From assembly GCA_035578155.1 (NCBI GenBank), contig JAPWDM010000004.1, forward strand, positions 53,863,762 to 53,927,761: a stretch of 64,000 nt of DNA, read 5' to 3'. Positions 25,015-37,145 of the stretch are shown here, one piece after another; position 1 is the first letter of the stretch; each line of letters begins with the position of its first letter. Below the pieces are notes generated by a model that was given only the letters and a program-made list of their open reading frames with translations, was not told the origin of the DNA and ran no database searches. The translations under genes were made by a program, and so were the position numbers. The DNA comes from Brachynemurus nebulosus. Taxonomy: Eukaryota; Arthropoda; Insecta; Neuroptera; Myrmeleontidae.

Positions 25015-26856
25015 ATGTTGTTAGCCTTCGTCGAACGATCCTAACATATATATGGAGGTTAATTTCAAAGATTTGTCCACTCATATTCGTGTATTCAGAA
25101 GACACTGACGTAGCTGGAGTGTGAGGAAAATGCGGGAGGAGGGGTAGGAAGGATGTCATGACATCAAGACGAAGATGTTTATAAATATTTTAAAGAATAA
25201 TTTTTAACAGTTTTTAAACGTTTTTAAAATATTCCGTTGTATTCTTGCAATATACATATATTAATAAATATTGAATATTTTTTATAAAATTCTTGTCTTT
25301 GAAATGTTAAAATTTTCCCTCACTCTCTTATTTCTTAACTCCAAATATGGTCAGTGAATATTCATAAATGCCATTGCGCTGTCGGATTTTCCAAGTAATT
25401 TGCGGAAAACTTTTAGAATATTTCACCTGTTTGAAAAAAGTGTAATTTTATATCATAAAATACCATTTATGATTTTATATCAAAACGTTCCCGAAATTCT
25501 GTTTTTATGGAATTCAAAGTAAATTAATTGGCGTATCTTAATGTTTCAACGGCAACACATGTATCTTACAATATTCATAAAATCAGCAAAATTGTATGGT
25601 TGATTTTTTGTTGATACCAGTTTATTTAATATCAATAAAAACTTGAAAATGTTCTTGTAGAAATGAGCTACACCACTTTGTGAAATTGACGACGATATGG
25701 AACACTATATGAGATTGGTCAAAAAATATTTTACCAGTCTTCAATTTGTACTCTCATAGTTAAATGTCACACTTCCCTGACCTTCTGATGAGTATAACAT
25801 ACTTATTGGTTCTTTTGTAGAACTTCAAAACAGTGCTTATAGAACAGAAACTTATTTTTTCCTTTTAAGTTTTTAACAAATCTGCGAAAAGTGATTTATG
25901 ATGCAATATTGCCTATAAATATATTTTATTTCAATAAAATACTTTTGTTGTCTTCCATTTTCGTAAATTTGAACAAATTTATTTTTGAAACTAAACTCTG
26001 CATATGTACCAGTACTGAGTGAATACACTGAGTTACACATGTCATTAACTCATTACAACATTACATAAATAAATCAATGACTTTCAACATGTTTTTTCTT
26101 CTTTTTGCCGTTAATTTTTCAAATGATTTTTTTTTTGTGTTTATTTCATTACTTTTATTAATTATAAAATGTCTGTAATTCTGAACGGTTGGCTGTCTGT
26201 GCTATGTGCGTATATATTTAATAATAAAATATTTTATTGTAATTCGCCTTCGACAAAGAGAAAAGAAAATGAACATTGAACGTCATGTCAGTCAGATAGA
26301 TGACCGGCTTTAGTTGTAGAAATAAGTTATTAACTTTAATTATTTTAATATTATACAGTATGATTATAACAAAATTAATTTAAATAAACAAGTTATGTCG
26401 GTAGCGGATACATATTCAAAATATTTCAATGAATTAACGACCAAATTCGAATTAACTCGAATTAATTCGAACCTTCTAATTTTTCTTACAAAATAGATTC
26501 TTTCGTTTTGAGCCTTAATTCTGCGTTGAACGTTACTTAAAAAAATATACTAATGCGATACAAGACTAATAAAGACAAAAAAAAGACAAACAATGCGAAA
26601 TACACGAGCCTCTACGTTTTCACGTTCCAAAATTTGTCGCTCCTGAAAATTTGTCATCCTGGGCATTAGTATCTAATGCTCCTAGTGTAAAACCAGCGCT
26701 TATTATTATTATTTAATTTGTTGATTTGTTTCGACTAATTAATTCGAGCAGTCGAAAACAGTAAATTAGAAATATACTGCTAGCCACATTATCCGATTAA
26801 ACTAGTATTTCTCAAAGGCTGTGCCGTAGCACAGCAGTTTACCGCAAACCTTTTTT
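25015..26856. other. AT-rich non-coding stretch
   Basis: I see no exon, RNA or delimited repeat here. A G-rich patch near 25130-25160 is isolated. Confidence 0.4.
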
Positions 26857-27197
26857 GTCACCCTTTTAAATTACATACTAATTTGCATACACTCATTTTT
26901 ACTATTAACACACTGACAGTGGGTAATAATGTCACAATTAGTAGTTCTAAAGTTGGACTATCGTATGTAAGGTTTTTATTAGGTTTCCATCCATTTTCAA
27001 AATATCGTTATTTTCGGTACCTATCGATAATTTTCGATAACGAAAACTAAAATATCCATTGAAAAACAAACCTAATAACAACCTTACATACGATAGTCCA
27101 ACTTCAGAACCACTTGTTGTGACATTATTAGCAACTGTCAGTGTGTTAATAGTAAAAATGAGTGTATGAAAGCTAGTACGTAATTTAAGAGGGTGAC
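26857..27197. repeat. Imperfect palindrome (fold-back MITE-like)
   Basis: Arms of about 130 bp (26857-26990 and about 27068-27197) are inverted copies. They share 'taacacactgacag' and 'cttacatacgatagtccaac'. The outer edges are gtcacccttttaaatta and its partner taatttaagagggtgac. The loop holds a second small palindrome around 'cctatcgataattttcgata'. I could not establish a target duplication. The 103-codon open frame at 26947-27258 (-) is a shadow of the palindrome. Confidence 0.65.
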
Positions 27198-27199
27198 TC

Positions 27200-28254
27200 A
27201 CCCCCTTTCCGAGAATTCCATTTCTACATTTTTCTAATTGTCTTAAACTATTTTCCATGAAGAAGAACTTCTTGAACTACCCAAATAGTACAATTATTCG
27301 ACACAGTCACCCTCTTGTTAACTACCCCTAGACTTAATATTAGGCCATTGAGCAAAAAGAGGTCAATTAGATTTTTTGACGTAGATTTCAAATTTGTAAG
27401 CAAAAATTTTATATTAGTTATTTTTCACCTCCTTTTTGCAAAATTAACCCCCAACTACCCTTGGTTGATGTAATTTGAACAAACTGTATATCGATAGATA
27501 GCTCTTTAAAAAAGAACAATATCGCCAATTTAAATTTTTGCTCTATCTCTTACTGTTTTCGAGATATTTGAAAAATTAAATTTTTACCCCAATTTTTGAA
27601 GGGTGATTTCACCCCTCCAAACTGTGATTTCGCCCCTTTAAACAGATAAAAAAAATGCCTGTCGCTTAGTTTTTAGTGTTCAACAATATATTTAAGTTTC
27701 ATCAAAATCGATAGGTCCAGCCTCGGGACCTTTACCTGTAAGTATAGATGTGCTGTGAAGATTTTTTGTGAAAATATCAGTTTATTCAAAACTTGATTAG
27801 CTTCAGTAAGCGAGAAAGCCCTTCTAGAAACGCTGGCAGTAAACTCGATGACAACTAATCATATTCTTTTTTCTGGTCTGACATGAAAGGGGTTAAGAAA
27901 TTTTTAAATTTCACCCTTTGTATTAATTTTAAAAAAATATATCTTAATTATCTTCTTCTATCTTATTTGATCAAATAAAGAAACATATAAATTCGAAATT
28001 GTCTTCTATCTGATGTTTGCATAATTTTATCTACTTATACTCTGAATGCAGCACATTCCAATCAAATTCTTTTTTTTAGTAAGTTAAGACAAAAAAAATA
28101 AAGCACAACCAATATTCACCAATCTGATTGATGTATATTACAAATGAATTGTAAATTAGTTAACAAAACTGGTACATCAACAAACAAAGATAGACAATGA
28201 ATAAATTATTTAATATTATATTGCGGTTCTGGTATTTTATATTGAATGTCAGTT
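27200..28254. other. Decayed repeat-like non-coding stretch
   Basis: It contains CCCC-rich phrases such as 'tttcacccctccaaactg' and 'ttcatcaaaatcgataggtc' that are usual in degenerate insect transposons. No boundaries or coding potential are recognised. Confidence 0.35.
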
Positions 28255-29761
28255 TCAATAAAAAGAAAAACGTCGTGAGCAGCGGGGCCCCATCACGGAA
28301 GTCGAATTTTTCCCTTCATCTTCGGTATTGAATGTCTACAAGCGAAATATGATTGAAAGTCTACCAGCGATTTCTCATTTTGGTGGTTTCAAAACTGATG
28401 ATGAGTGTCCGGCTGATCGGAGCTTTAAAAAAAGGTTTTAAGGTTCTAAGGGCTGAACCTAAGTAAATTTCAGTTTGGTGCTGATAACAGTTAGCTGGAA
28501 AAAAACCAACACAATTCGTACGAGGGCATTCCTAATCATTCTTATCCGCCAATAGCCTTTGTGTTTTATTTTTAAATATTAAAAAGGACCTTAAATTGTA
28601 AACTGGAAGGCCCTTATGAAGATATTTTTTCTTTCCAAAAAATTCCAAAATTTCTATTTTATAAATAAAAATCAAAAATTCCTACTTTATAAAATAAACA
28701 TTAACATTAATAACATTTTTAAATTGCATGTATTGCATTTGTTATAAAAGTAAGTACAATTTTTTTAAATTTTTAAATTTACTATTCGCCTACTTGTCTT
28801 ATAGCATAAATATAAAGCGTTTTAAACACATTTAACAATACCATTGAATTCCGATGTAAAAATAGGCGAAGTGGGGGGAAAAGTAATATGGAATCTCTAA
28901 AAGGCACTAAATGGATACTAACTCAATACATGTGCAAAATTTCAGCCTTCTACGTTTACTCAGAGAGTCTCTAGATGTGTTAGAAAAAAGGCAAAAAAAA
29001 CAAGGAAATATTGGCATAAAAATCATGGGGGTAAGGGTTAAAAGTTGAAACCTCAAAAAAGTAGTGGCTGGCTATTAACTTAACCTGTACACAAAATTTC
29101 AGCCCTCTAGGTTTATTTGGGGAGATTTTGACTCGAACGAAACTGTTAAAAAACAAGAAAAATCATGTTCTTTTTAATATAAAAATGGTGGGGGTCAGGG
29201 TTAAAAGTTAAGACCCCCAAAAGGCATCCCCTTGGTACTAACTCAATCCGAATACAAAATTTCAGCCCTCTAGGTTTATTTGGGTGACCTGTGCGAGTGG
29301 TACAATCTTCGAAAACGTCAAAAAAGCATAAAATTGTAGCTTAAAAATGGTGGGGGTGGAGGTAAAATATTGAAACCTCCAAAAAGCAGATCTTAGGTAC
29401 GAACTCTATCAACATACCAAAATTCAACCCTCTAAGTTTATTCTGGGAGACTGTGGGCGCGTAAGATCCAGCCAAGATCATTTTTCCCCCTCTACTCCCT
29501 CCAGATGATCCTAGGAAGCTGAATTTTGGATATGTTGTAGGTAATTGACCGAAACATTATTTCCAACCGGTTTGGAATAGTTTTATTGTTTTGTTGCCGC
29601 CCCCCTCACCACCGCCCCCCCAAGGGTTGGGTCGGATCAAAAATTTCACCAAAATTTGACCCCACTTTGATAGTATGAGGTGCCTCGAAAATGAGCCCCA
29701 CTTACTAAATTTCAGCTCTTAACTTCCATAGGGGGCCCTACACATATTAAAAGGTAGCGGG

Positions 29762-29765
<4 letters not shown>
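28255..29765. repeat. Dispersed repeat with ~160-bp internal units, copy 1
   Basis: It starts near cgtcgtgagcagcggggccc. The same opening occurs at 51430, where the whole succession reappears. The body contains degenerate tandem units of about 156-165 bp marked by 'tttcagccctctaggttta' (near 28940, 29097, 29260 and 29420) and followed by 'aaaatggtggggg' and 'acccccaaaagg' phrases. No ORF spans it. It ends at a (TA)n run. The type is unresolved; it could be a non-autonomous rolling-circle or DNA element. Confidence 0.6.

Positions 29766-29834
<69 letters not shown>
29766..29834. repeat. (TA)n microsatellite
   Basis: About 69 bp of TA repeats between copy 1 of the ~160-bp-unit repeat and the dispersed segment at 29831. 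Confidence 0.95.
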
Positions 29835-29838
<4 letters not shown>

Positions 29839-29957
29839 CATTTTTTTCTACATATTCGTGTTCTACGGGCCCGAAAACTGATAGCGCCCCTACTCTCGCC
29901 TCTTGCCGTTCTTATCGTATAGGCTGTATAAGTCTAATTTTTCAAGGAAAAATTCCA
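29831..29957 (-). repeat. Segment shared inverted with 13651-13782
   Basis: It contains 'cgcccctactctcgcc' and 'ataggctgtataagtctaat'. Both are found complemented inside the loop of the fold-back element at 13651-13782. Its position next to the (TA)n run and the ~160-bp-unit repeat suggests it is the distal end of that same family. Confidence 0.65.
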
Positions 29958-30641
29958 CTAAAAATGTCTAGGTACTAAAATAAATATCAGAAAATATTTC
30001 TGTTTTGTAGATCAGAATTTTGTGTCAGAAAAACTATAATATTTGATTTTGAATTAAAATTTAAAATGTCTTGTTTCTAAATAGATTGAAATGATCTATT
30101 CGAGTCGTAATAAATTTTACAAATAGTACAAGTATTTTGTTTTTTAATTTTCCAAAACTTTAGAAATTCGGATTTCGTCGTCAAGTACCATCACTCGGAG
30201 TGAATCCGGACGATTTTTTCAGTTTTTTGGCAATGAATTGTTTAGAGTTAATGTAAAATATTCTAAAAAAAAAAATAATTTAAATTCTTTAATATCACAA
30301 GCATAGTAATAGTAAATATCACAGGATAGTAATAGAAATATCAAAATTGATACTGCAATATTTTGCGTATTTTTCAGGTAAGAACTCATTTAGCCTAAAT
30401 TGAAGCCTTCTTGATCACTAGCACTCGTTAAAAATCATGGTGGGGGCGCCGAGTAAATTTTTTATGTAATTGTTTATTAAGCAACTCTTCATTTTTTTGT
30501 TTGTTTATTATTTATCAAAATATTAACGTTTTGATGTTTTAAACATTAACCGGTTAATTGATAAAATGCCACTGTGAATCGATCATAATTGATCGATTTG
30601 AGAAAGTGTAGGTATTAAATATTCACAGCTATCCTTCTTAA
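29958..30641. other. AT-rich non-coding stretch
   Basis: No feature is recognised apart from short near-repeats of 'atagtaatag' around 30305-30335. Confidence 0.4.
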
Positions 30642-30999
30642 TACCGTATTTTCCGGTGTATAACGCCCACCGGCGTATAACACGCACTTCAAAATTTTGA
30701 ATAATTTCTTCGCTTTTTTGTATGTTCGTCGTATAGCGCGCACCCAAACTTGAATGAACTTTTTTTAAATGAAATATTCTCTGATAACGAAAATTAATTT
30801 TTTATTGGTGCTTTATTTACTTTTAAAAATTTTATTTTTTGTATATTTTATTTGTTTAATTTTCTTAAATAATATTAAAATAAGAGCCGTCATAATTTTT
30901 ACAGAACTCTGTTTTATATTCGGCGTATAACGCGCATCACGAAGTTTGGATAATATTTTTGGTGTTCAAGGTGCGCGTTATGCGCCGGAAAATACGGTA
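30642..30999. mobile_element. MITE with taccgtattttccgg ends
   Basis: The left end, taccgtattttccggtgtat, is mirrored by the right end, gcgccggaaaatacggta. Inner 'gcgtataacgcgca'-type phrases occur at both ends and in the middle (30694, 30921). Flanking bases allow a TA or AATA-type duplication, but it cannot be fixed because the end itself begins TA. It is about 358 bp, non-coding, and of unassigned superfamily. Confidence 0.7.
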
Positions 31000-31554
31000 T
31001 TTATGTACATATTTTAAAACAGATGAGATGTGCCTAGTGTGCCTATGTATGTCATGCATTCATTTACCATTAATTTTTCTCCATTATGTATATGTATAGC
31101 CAGTGTTAATCAACATACCATACCTAATACAAAATATCTTAATTTTTTTTAACAAGCTGCCATGTAGTTAAGATGATATTTTGTTGACCATATTTGTGCG
31201 TTATTCAGTATTATAAAAGAACATCTAGTGACAATTTTATTGAGGTTACAATCGTTACCAGTTAACAGTCAAGTCACTCGCAGTAGATAATATAATATTA
31301 AATGAAAATTTATTATCAAATTGATTGTGGAGAATTAGGTAAGTCACTTTTAATTTATGAACATATAATAAAAATGTTCTTATTTGTAAATTAATTTCAC
31401 TTTTAAAATAAATACCAATTTTAATGATTATATTTGTTTTGTATTTTTAATGATTTTCAAATCCCGCTCTTCATTTTTTTTTTTTTATTTTATCTTAATG
31501 ACGAACAAAAATTGGCTCATTAGAATTTAGAAAAGTAATTATTCCCTTCAATCC
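31000..31554. other. AT-rich non-coding stretch
   Basis: No exon or delimited element is recognised. Confidence 0.4.
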
Positions 31555-31975
31555 TTACTAATATTGTAAATGCAAAAGTGAGTTTATTTGTTTGTCTTGC
31601 TTTCACACCTCAACATGAGGTGATTGGAGACATCAATCCTCAGAGGTGGTTTTAAGCTACTTTTTACCCCGAAAAAACAATCCAGTCCAGTGGGAACATT
31701 CTTTAAAAAAATAACAGCGCTCAGTAGTGATACGAGACACAATGATATTCTATAACAATGATTCTCAAAGATTGGGGTCACAACTCCCAGAGAGATCGCA
31801 AATATTGGGAACGGATGATTATAGATCACGTTCCATTTTCTACACATAAGGGGTTTTGAAATTTTAAGTTCAAAAGGGAGTTCAAGTTCAAAAATTTTGA
31901 GAACCACTACTCTATACGTATTAACTTGATGTCATAATTTCAGGTACCATTCGTGCGAAGCGGGTAAAAAAGTAC
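31555..31975 (+). mobile_element. Dispersed 'tttcacacctcaac ... cgtgcgaagcgggta' repeat
   Basis: It opens 'actaatattgtaaatgcaaa', continues with tttgtttgtcttgctttcac and closes gtgcgaagcgggtaaaaaag followed by tactagtat. The plan and wording match 23270-23605. It probably belongs to the same SINE/non-LTR-like group. No ORF is credible; the 107-codon minus-strand frame here is a shadow. Confidence 0.45.
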
Positions 31976-32468
31976 TAGTATTACATACATTTTTTTTTTA
32001 TTTAAACGTAGTATTTCTATGTGCTTAGTAGTCACGGCAAAATCAGATTGTATATTAAAGAATTTTACCCGGGTCTCTACTAAAAATATTTAAGATAATT
32101 AATTGTTTCCCCTAATTTCAAGTAATTATTAAACTAGATTAGATTAGTTTAAACTCCCGTAAAATTATCTAAATCAGACGTAGTATTCGAATATTAATAT
32201 CTCTGAAAACCTAAAAAAATATTTGTCTATTAAAAGAAAGAAAAATGCTTCATACTTCGGACCAAGCAAACATTGTATTAACACCGTGTCCATAATTTTT
32301 GACGTCATAAAACGTTAATTGAAACTTTACTAACTCACACACCACGTCGTACAACATTAACAAAGTGTATTAGCTGTCAAGATAGTGTACCAGTTGGGAG
32401 TTTTGACATTATAGATTATGACTGTCATGATATTAAAAAATTTGGGGGACAGGTCTACTCACACTGTC

Positions 32469-33157
32469 AACTTCCCATTGGATGCCCTTAAAGACTATTG
32501 CAAATGAATAACTTTTTTTTAATTCAGGGGACTCCTCCTCTGGACCCCCGATAGAGGCTTTGCCCCTTGCCCCACACCGGGGGCTTCGCCTTCTGTACCT
32601 AAGGGTACAGATAAGGGAACATCAAACAAATGATAACATCATTTGTTCTCAAGATACGCGAGACAAAAAATATTTCACAAAAAGTTTCTTATTTCGTTTT
32701 TCCGTTTAGTTTTTTTTTTTTCTCTTTTTTTTTTTTAAATTTTATTAAGTTTTACAATAATTTACTGGCGTTTCTAACATCACGGAAGGTTCTTAGGCCA
32801 TTATATAATAAAGACATGGTAAAAAATCCATGTAATCTATGTTATGTTAATAAAGTTAATTCCGTTTTTTATCACAAAAAACAAACCGCTAATCCGAATT
32901 TGCTGAAGATTTTATCCGGTCTTCATTTTTTGATTATGCATCTAATGAAATTAGTCCGAAGTTGATATCATCATTTGTTCTCGAGATATACGAGACGAAA
33001 AAAAATTCACGAACGAACGAACGAACTAACGAACGCACACACAGACATCACGCTAAAAACTATGGATTCGGATTCTAGTGACCTTGAAACGTGGAGATAT
33101 GTCAAAATTAGCGATTCGTAAAATCGGACCCATTACAATAACTTCCAACGGGAAGTT
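32469..33157. mobile_element. Element with aacttccca/tgggaagtt-like inverted ends
   Basis: The left end aacttcccattgga and the right end tccaacgggaagtt are inverted copies with one mismatch. Inside, the phrase 'atcatttgttctcgagatat' occurs twice in direct orientation (about 32637 and 32970). A GC-rich patch 'acaccgggggcttcgcc' lies near the left and a GAAC microsatellite near 33012. The 111-codon plus-strand frame at 32630-32965 is low-complexity and unlikely to be a gene. Confidence 0.45.
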
Positions 33158-33386
33158 AAAAACATTTAATTACGGCTAACACAGCCAGAAAAATTTACTT
33201 AAATTATGTACCAGATATTTTTAGTTAAATTTTAAACAAATATAAAAAATATTTTTTTGCAATTTTGGGACTAAAAGACATACTTTGTAACAGCGAGTAA
33301 AATAATTTTTCAATAATAATAGGGAGTATGAAGTCATTTTAGTCTCTTGATGTAAAATATAATATAAAATGAACAGTTTTTTGATC

Positions 33387-33390
<4 letters not shown>

Positions 33391-33478
<88 letters not shown>
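33391..33478. repeat. (TA)n microsatellite
   Basis: About 88 bp of TA repeats. It abuts a partial copy of the Helentron-like family at 33479, whose better copy also contains a TA-rich run. Confidence 0.95.
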
Positions 33479-33482
<4 letters not shown>

Positions 33483-33813
33483 CATAAATTCCGCATAGAA
33501 TATACGGTCGAGCTGATTTTTTCCACCGGGATCTTGCAGATCCGAAAACGCCAGAAATAAGCTGTCGAACCGATTCTCAAAATTTTCTCACTGCTAGAGA
33601 ACTAAATTATTTTAGATGGATACAACTATGTTGCACAAAGTCCGTTCGGGTTGTTGGGTCCCAAAAATACCAAACCAATTACCCAGCCGATTGTAAAAAT
33701 TATTTTACTCTTAGAAAGCTAAACTATTTTAAATGTGTACAGGTCTTAAATGAGATCCGCCAGTGTCCAGTATTTGGAAATTCGCTATGTTATGCAGATG
33801 CTGCGACAGGGGT
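33479..33813 (-). mobile_element. Partial Helentron-associated-like element
   Basis: Its right edge reads ggaaattcgctatgttatgc, then gatgctgcgacaggggtat. The same edge is found at 40143-40175 and 40640-40675. Inner wording ('gggtcccaaaaataccaaac') parallels the copy at 39683-40675. The other terminus (tagcgaatttcc side) is not found here. Confidence 0.5.
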
Positions 33814-34916
33814 ATTTTTACAATTTATTGTTTCATCGTTTATTATAAACCTGGAAGTAAACACTCGTTGTCGTCAAAATATTGTTAGTAAATAATCAAA
33901 AAATACTGTAATTAATTGTATTATTTATATTTCATTCCAAGAAAATCAGGTAGATAACAACAAAAATAAAAAATAAAAAAACTGATATAAATTTTTTTAT
34001 CAGAAATAAAAATCTAATTTTTTTTAAAAATATTGAGTCTTTTTCTTTTTCTTGTATGTAACAGAAATCTATTTTTATGGAACTTATTTTATAGTTACTA
34101 TAAAATTTAATTTTAATTAAGTTTATATGTCAAATAAAAAATCTTAATAAAAATATTTGTTAATACACTCTACGGTGCTATCACTATCACATACAATATA
34201 GGCACTCATATTCATCTAACAGACAACAGTCCATTACGGTAAAACATGTAAAAAAATTGATTAGATTTTTTTAAAATAAAAAGAATTAGTGTATTCGTCA
34301 TTTGGAATCAGTGGCGTATGTAACAATTTTTTGATATATTTAAAGTATATATTAAACTTTAAAGACTAGTATAACCTGGACAGAGGCATTAGAAAACCAT
34401 TTTAGAATAATTGCCAGATACATGAATTTTACAATATCTAGTAATTTTTGTAATATATATCTTTCATTTTTCCATACTTAATATATAGGAAATTTTCTGA
34501 ATTTTCATTGTATGTTAGAATGATAATTAACTCAAATCTTGTCACTCAAATCTTTACACTGACCAAATTTCGTAATATAACAGCCAAAATCCGGTTTTTC
34601 AAAAATTTTTTTTCAACTTTGCGGCCAAAATTAAGGAGGCTACCCTTGATATTTTATTATAGATATACCTCATCTATACTTCAACCAAATTTCGTACATG
34701 TATCTCATGACGTAGGATAACAGCAACAAATGCAACCGGATATGGTCATTTTTTTCAAATTTCCGGCCATATTTCAGGTATATGCACAGATAAATTTCGT
34801 TTCTTATTAACGTAAACTATTCAATAAAGGCAAATTCATTTGTGTAGTGGATGACGTGGACAAAACTACGGTCAGCTCTCCGGCTGTTACCACTAGTGGC
34901 CTGAACATGTGGTTTA
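33814..34916. other. AT-rich non-coding stretch
   Basis: No gene or delimited repeat is evident. A 'caaccaaatttcgta'-type phrase near 34683 suggests decayed transposon sequence. Confidence 0.35.
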
Positions 34917-34924
34917 CTTACAAA

Positions 34925-35869
34925 TAGGGCTTGGAATACCGATGTCTTTTTATAATACCGGTATTTATTCGGTATTAAAATTTAAAATACCGAAATTCCG
35001 GTATTTCGGTATATTTTCGGTATTGAATGAAAATGGTATAGAAAAAAAAATATTAAAAAACACTCTTAATGAAAATCGTTTTTGTATAAGTAGGCAATAT
35101 ATTTTACTGAAAATGTTTGATAACAGTCATAATAACAAACTACATCATTTTTAGATTTTAAAAATCTGACTAAAACTAAATACAAAATTTAAAATAGTAA
35201 AACAAAGTAAACGGAATAACAACAAAAAATAATAAAATATAAATTTTCTTCGATTCTACTGCACATTTAATTTAAAGAGATACACACGAACTGCAAGGGC
35301 GAAAAATCACAGCTTAAATAGTCCAAAGACGTGGTGGCAATTCGAAAATAATTTTAAAAAAATACATGGACATCAATTTTTAAATTTCGCCCTTTTATTT
35401 ACACAGAGCAAAGAATTTTTTAAATACCATTAGAATTAACAATAGTATTCAACCATAGTAAAATATTTTACCCAAACATAGGTAATTTTGTATTTTTTTC
35501 GACAGAAAAATACTTAAAAATATGTATTCCAGAATTGTAAAAACTATGTATAAAAACATATGAATGAATATAAGGTATTTGGTCAACTGGGCATCTGAAA
35601 AACATTAAACAAAATTGAAGATATTGTAATAATTTATGATCCATGCTTATACTGCTATATACAAAATACTCTATAACCATTCAATACCAATAGCAAATCT
35701 AACGTAAAAATATTTAATAAAATATCTAATTATATAAAGTATCTGATTTTGCTAATACCGAAACCGAAATACCGGTATTTGAAATTTTGATACCGGTTTT
35801 AAAAAACGTAGAAAAATGTCCGGTATTCCGGTATTTCAGTAGTACCGAAATACCGGTATCCAAGCTCTA
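34925..35869. mobile_element. hAT-type element rich in 'accggtattt' words
   Basis: The left end tagggcttggaataccg is mirrored by cggtatccaagctcta on the right. A perfect 8-bp duplication cttacaaa lies at 34917-34924 and 35870-35877. Both ends hold many copies of 'ccggtattt/aaataccgg'. The ~945-bp body is otherwise AT-rich, with no recognisable transposase. Confidence 0.85.
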
Positions 35870-35877
35870 CTTACAAA

Positions 35878-36286
35878 TGCAGCGGTGACAGTGAACAAAA
35901 TGATGTCAGCGCACTTAACTCTGCAACCGAACGAACTTCACACCGATTGCGTTCCGTTTCATGATATAAACGATCGCGTCAATGCACAATACGATTTCAG
36001 TACCATTTTCAAATTGGGACAGGGGACTGTTCAAAAACTTTGAAGACAACATTTGATTACTTTTTTTTTAATGAAATTTTTATTTTAAAAATATGATTGA
36101 GTTTTACAAAGATGATTACTGTATTCTAGTATTATTCATTTTTTTTTTACTCAGGCTTCAATGATACTGAAAATAAATATTTGTAATAATACCTCTAATT
36201 CTGGAAATGGGACACGACAGGGGACTGTGAATTGACTGGAAAAAGTGACTGTAAATTGAATATTACAATATTATTTTACTAAATGG
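35878..36286. other. Non-coding stretch between two hAT-type elements
   Basis: Nothing is recognised. 'ggggactgt' recurs near 36023 and 36220, hinting at a decayed repeat. Confidence 0.35.
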
Positions 36287-36294
36287 GTTATGGC

Positions 36295-36989
36295 TAGAGT
36301 TGCCAACTCTACCAATGAATATTTCGGGATTTAATGGGAAAAAAATCGGGACGAGACAAGTAAAATCGGGACTGTTAAAGAAAAAAAAAGTTTTTAATCA
36401 GCCAATAGGAAAGATATGTGTCTTTTTTTATTATTTGTTACTAACAGCTACATATTTAAACCATGATCTTACAAACCTTTAAACAAAAAAATTTCTTGAA
36501 GATAATATTACAATAATATTTTTTTATTTTATTTTATTAAATTAAAAATCAAGTTTTGTAATTTTTAGATTTTTAATTTTTTTTTTTTTGCTTGTCAACT
36601 GTATTATTTTGGAGAAAACATTTTTCATAAAGTTGACCGTCTTTGGCATTGACGTATTTCATGTACGTCAAATAATTTCTCCCATTGTTTGGAGGGATTT
36701 TAATGAGTTAATCTGGGAACACTGTAAGCTGTATAAGTTATAAATAAGTACACAGAGTACACTTTATCAATAGGTACAGTAAATATACTTACTTCCTTGG
36801 CCGTCATGACATGCAAGCGCGATAATTTGGAAACAACAATAGCGAGACTGGCGGGACTAAAAATGTAAAAAAACTGTAGATGTTAAAAATCGGCACAATT
36901 AGCGTCCCGCCACTACTGTTGTCGGGACGCGGGACACATAGGCCTAAAATCGGGACATCCCGATTAAATCGGGACAGTTGGCAACCCTA
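36295..36989. mobile_element. hAT-type element with tagRgttgccaac ends
   Basis: The left terminus tagagttgccaac and right terminus gttggcaaccct(a) are inverted copies. A perfect 8-bp duplication gttatggc lies at 36287-36294 and 36990-36997. Subterminal 'cgggac' and 'aatcggga' words cluster at both ends. It is about 695 bp. The short frame at 36300 is not a credible gene. Confidence 0.85.
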
Positions 36990-37077
36990 GTTATGGCGTG
37001 CCAAGAATAGCTGTCATATTGTCGTTTTTAATACATAAAACTCAACAATAATAAGATCTATTATATAATTTTATTGA

Positions 37078-37145
37078 ATAGAGTCGGTTTCGAACGCAGG
37101 ACCATTCAATTATCTAGTCTAACATGCATGCCACTATACTGCCGG
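37078..37145 (-). repeat. Possible tRNA-derived SINE fragment
   Basis: On the minus strand the phrase 'ggtcctgcgttcgaaacc' resembles a tRNA B box. It lies some 35 bases after 'tagtggcatgcatg', which is A-box-like. There is no full cloverleaf and no tail, so this is a relic at best. Confidence 0.35.

Noticed and set aside
32630..32965. 111-codon plus-strand frame
   Set aside because: It runs through a poly-T/Phe-rich tract inside a repeat element and includes a directly repeated non-coding block.
22587..33580. Open frames with long alternating Ile-Tyr runs (22587-22784, 23035-23262, 33221-33580)
   Set aside because: Products of (TA)n microsatellites, not genes.
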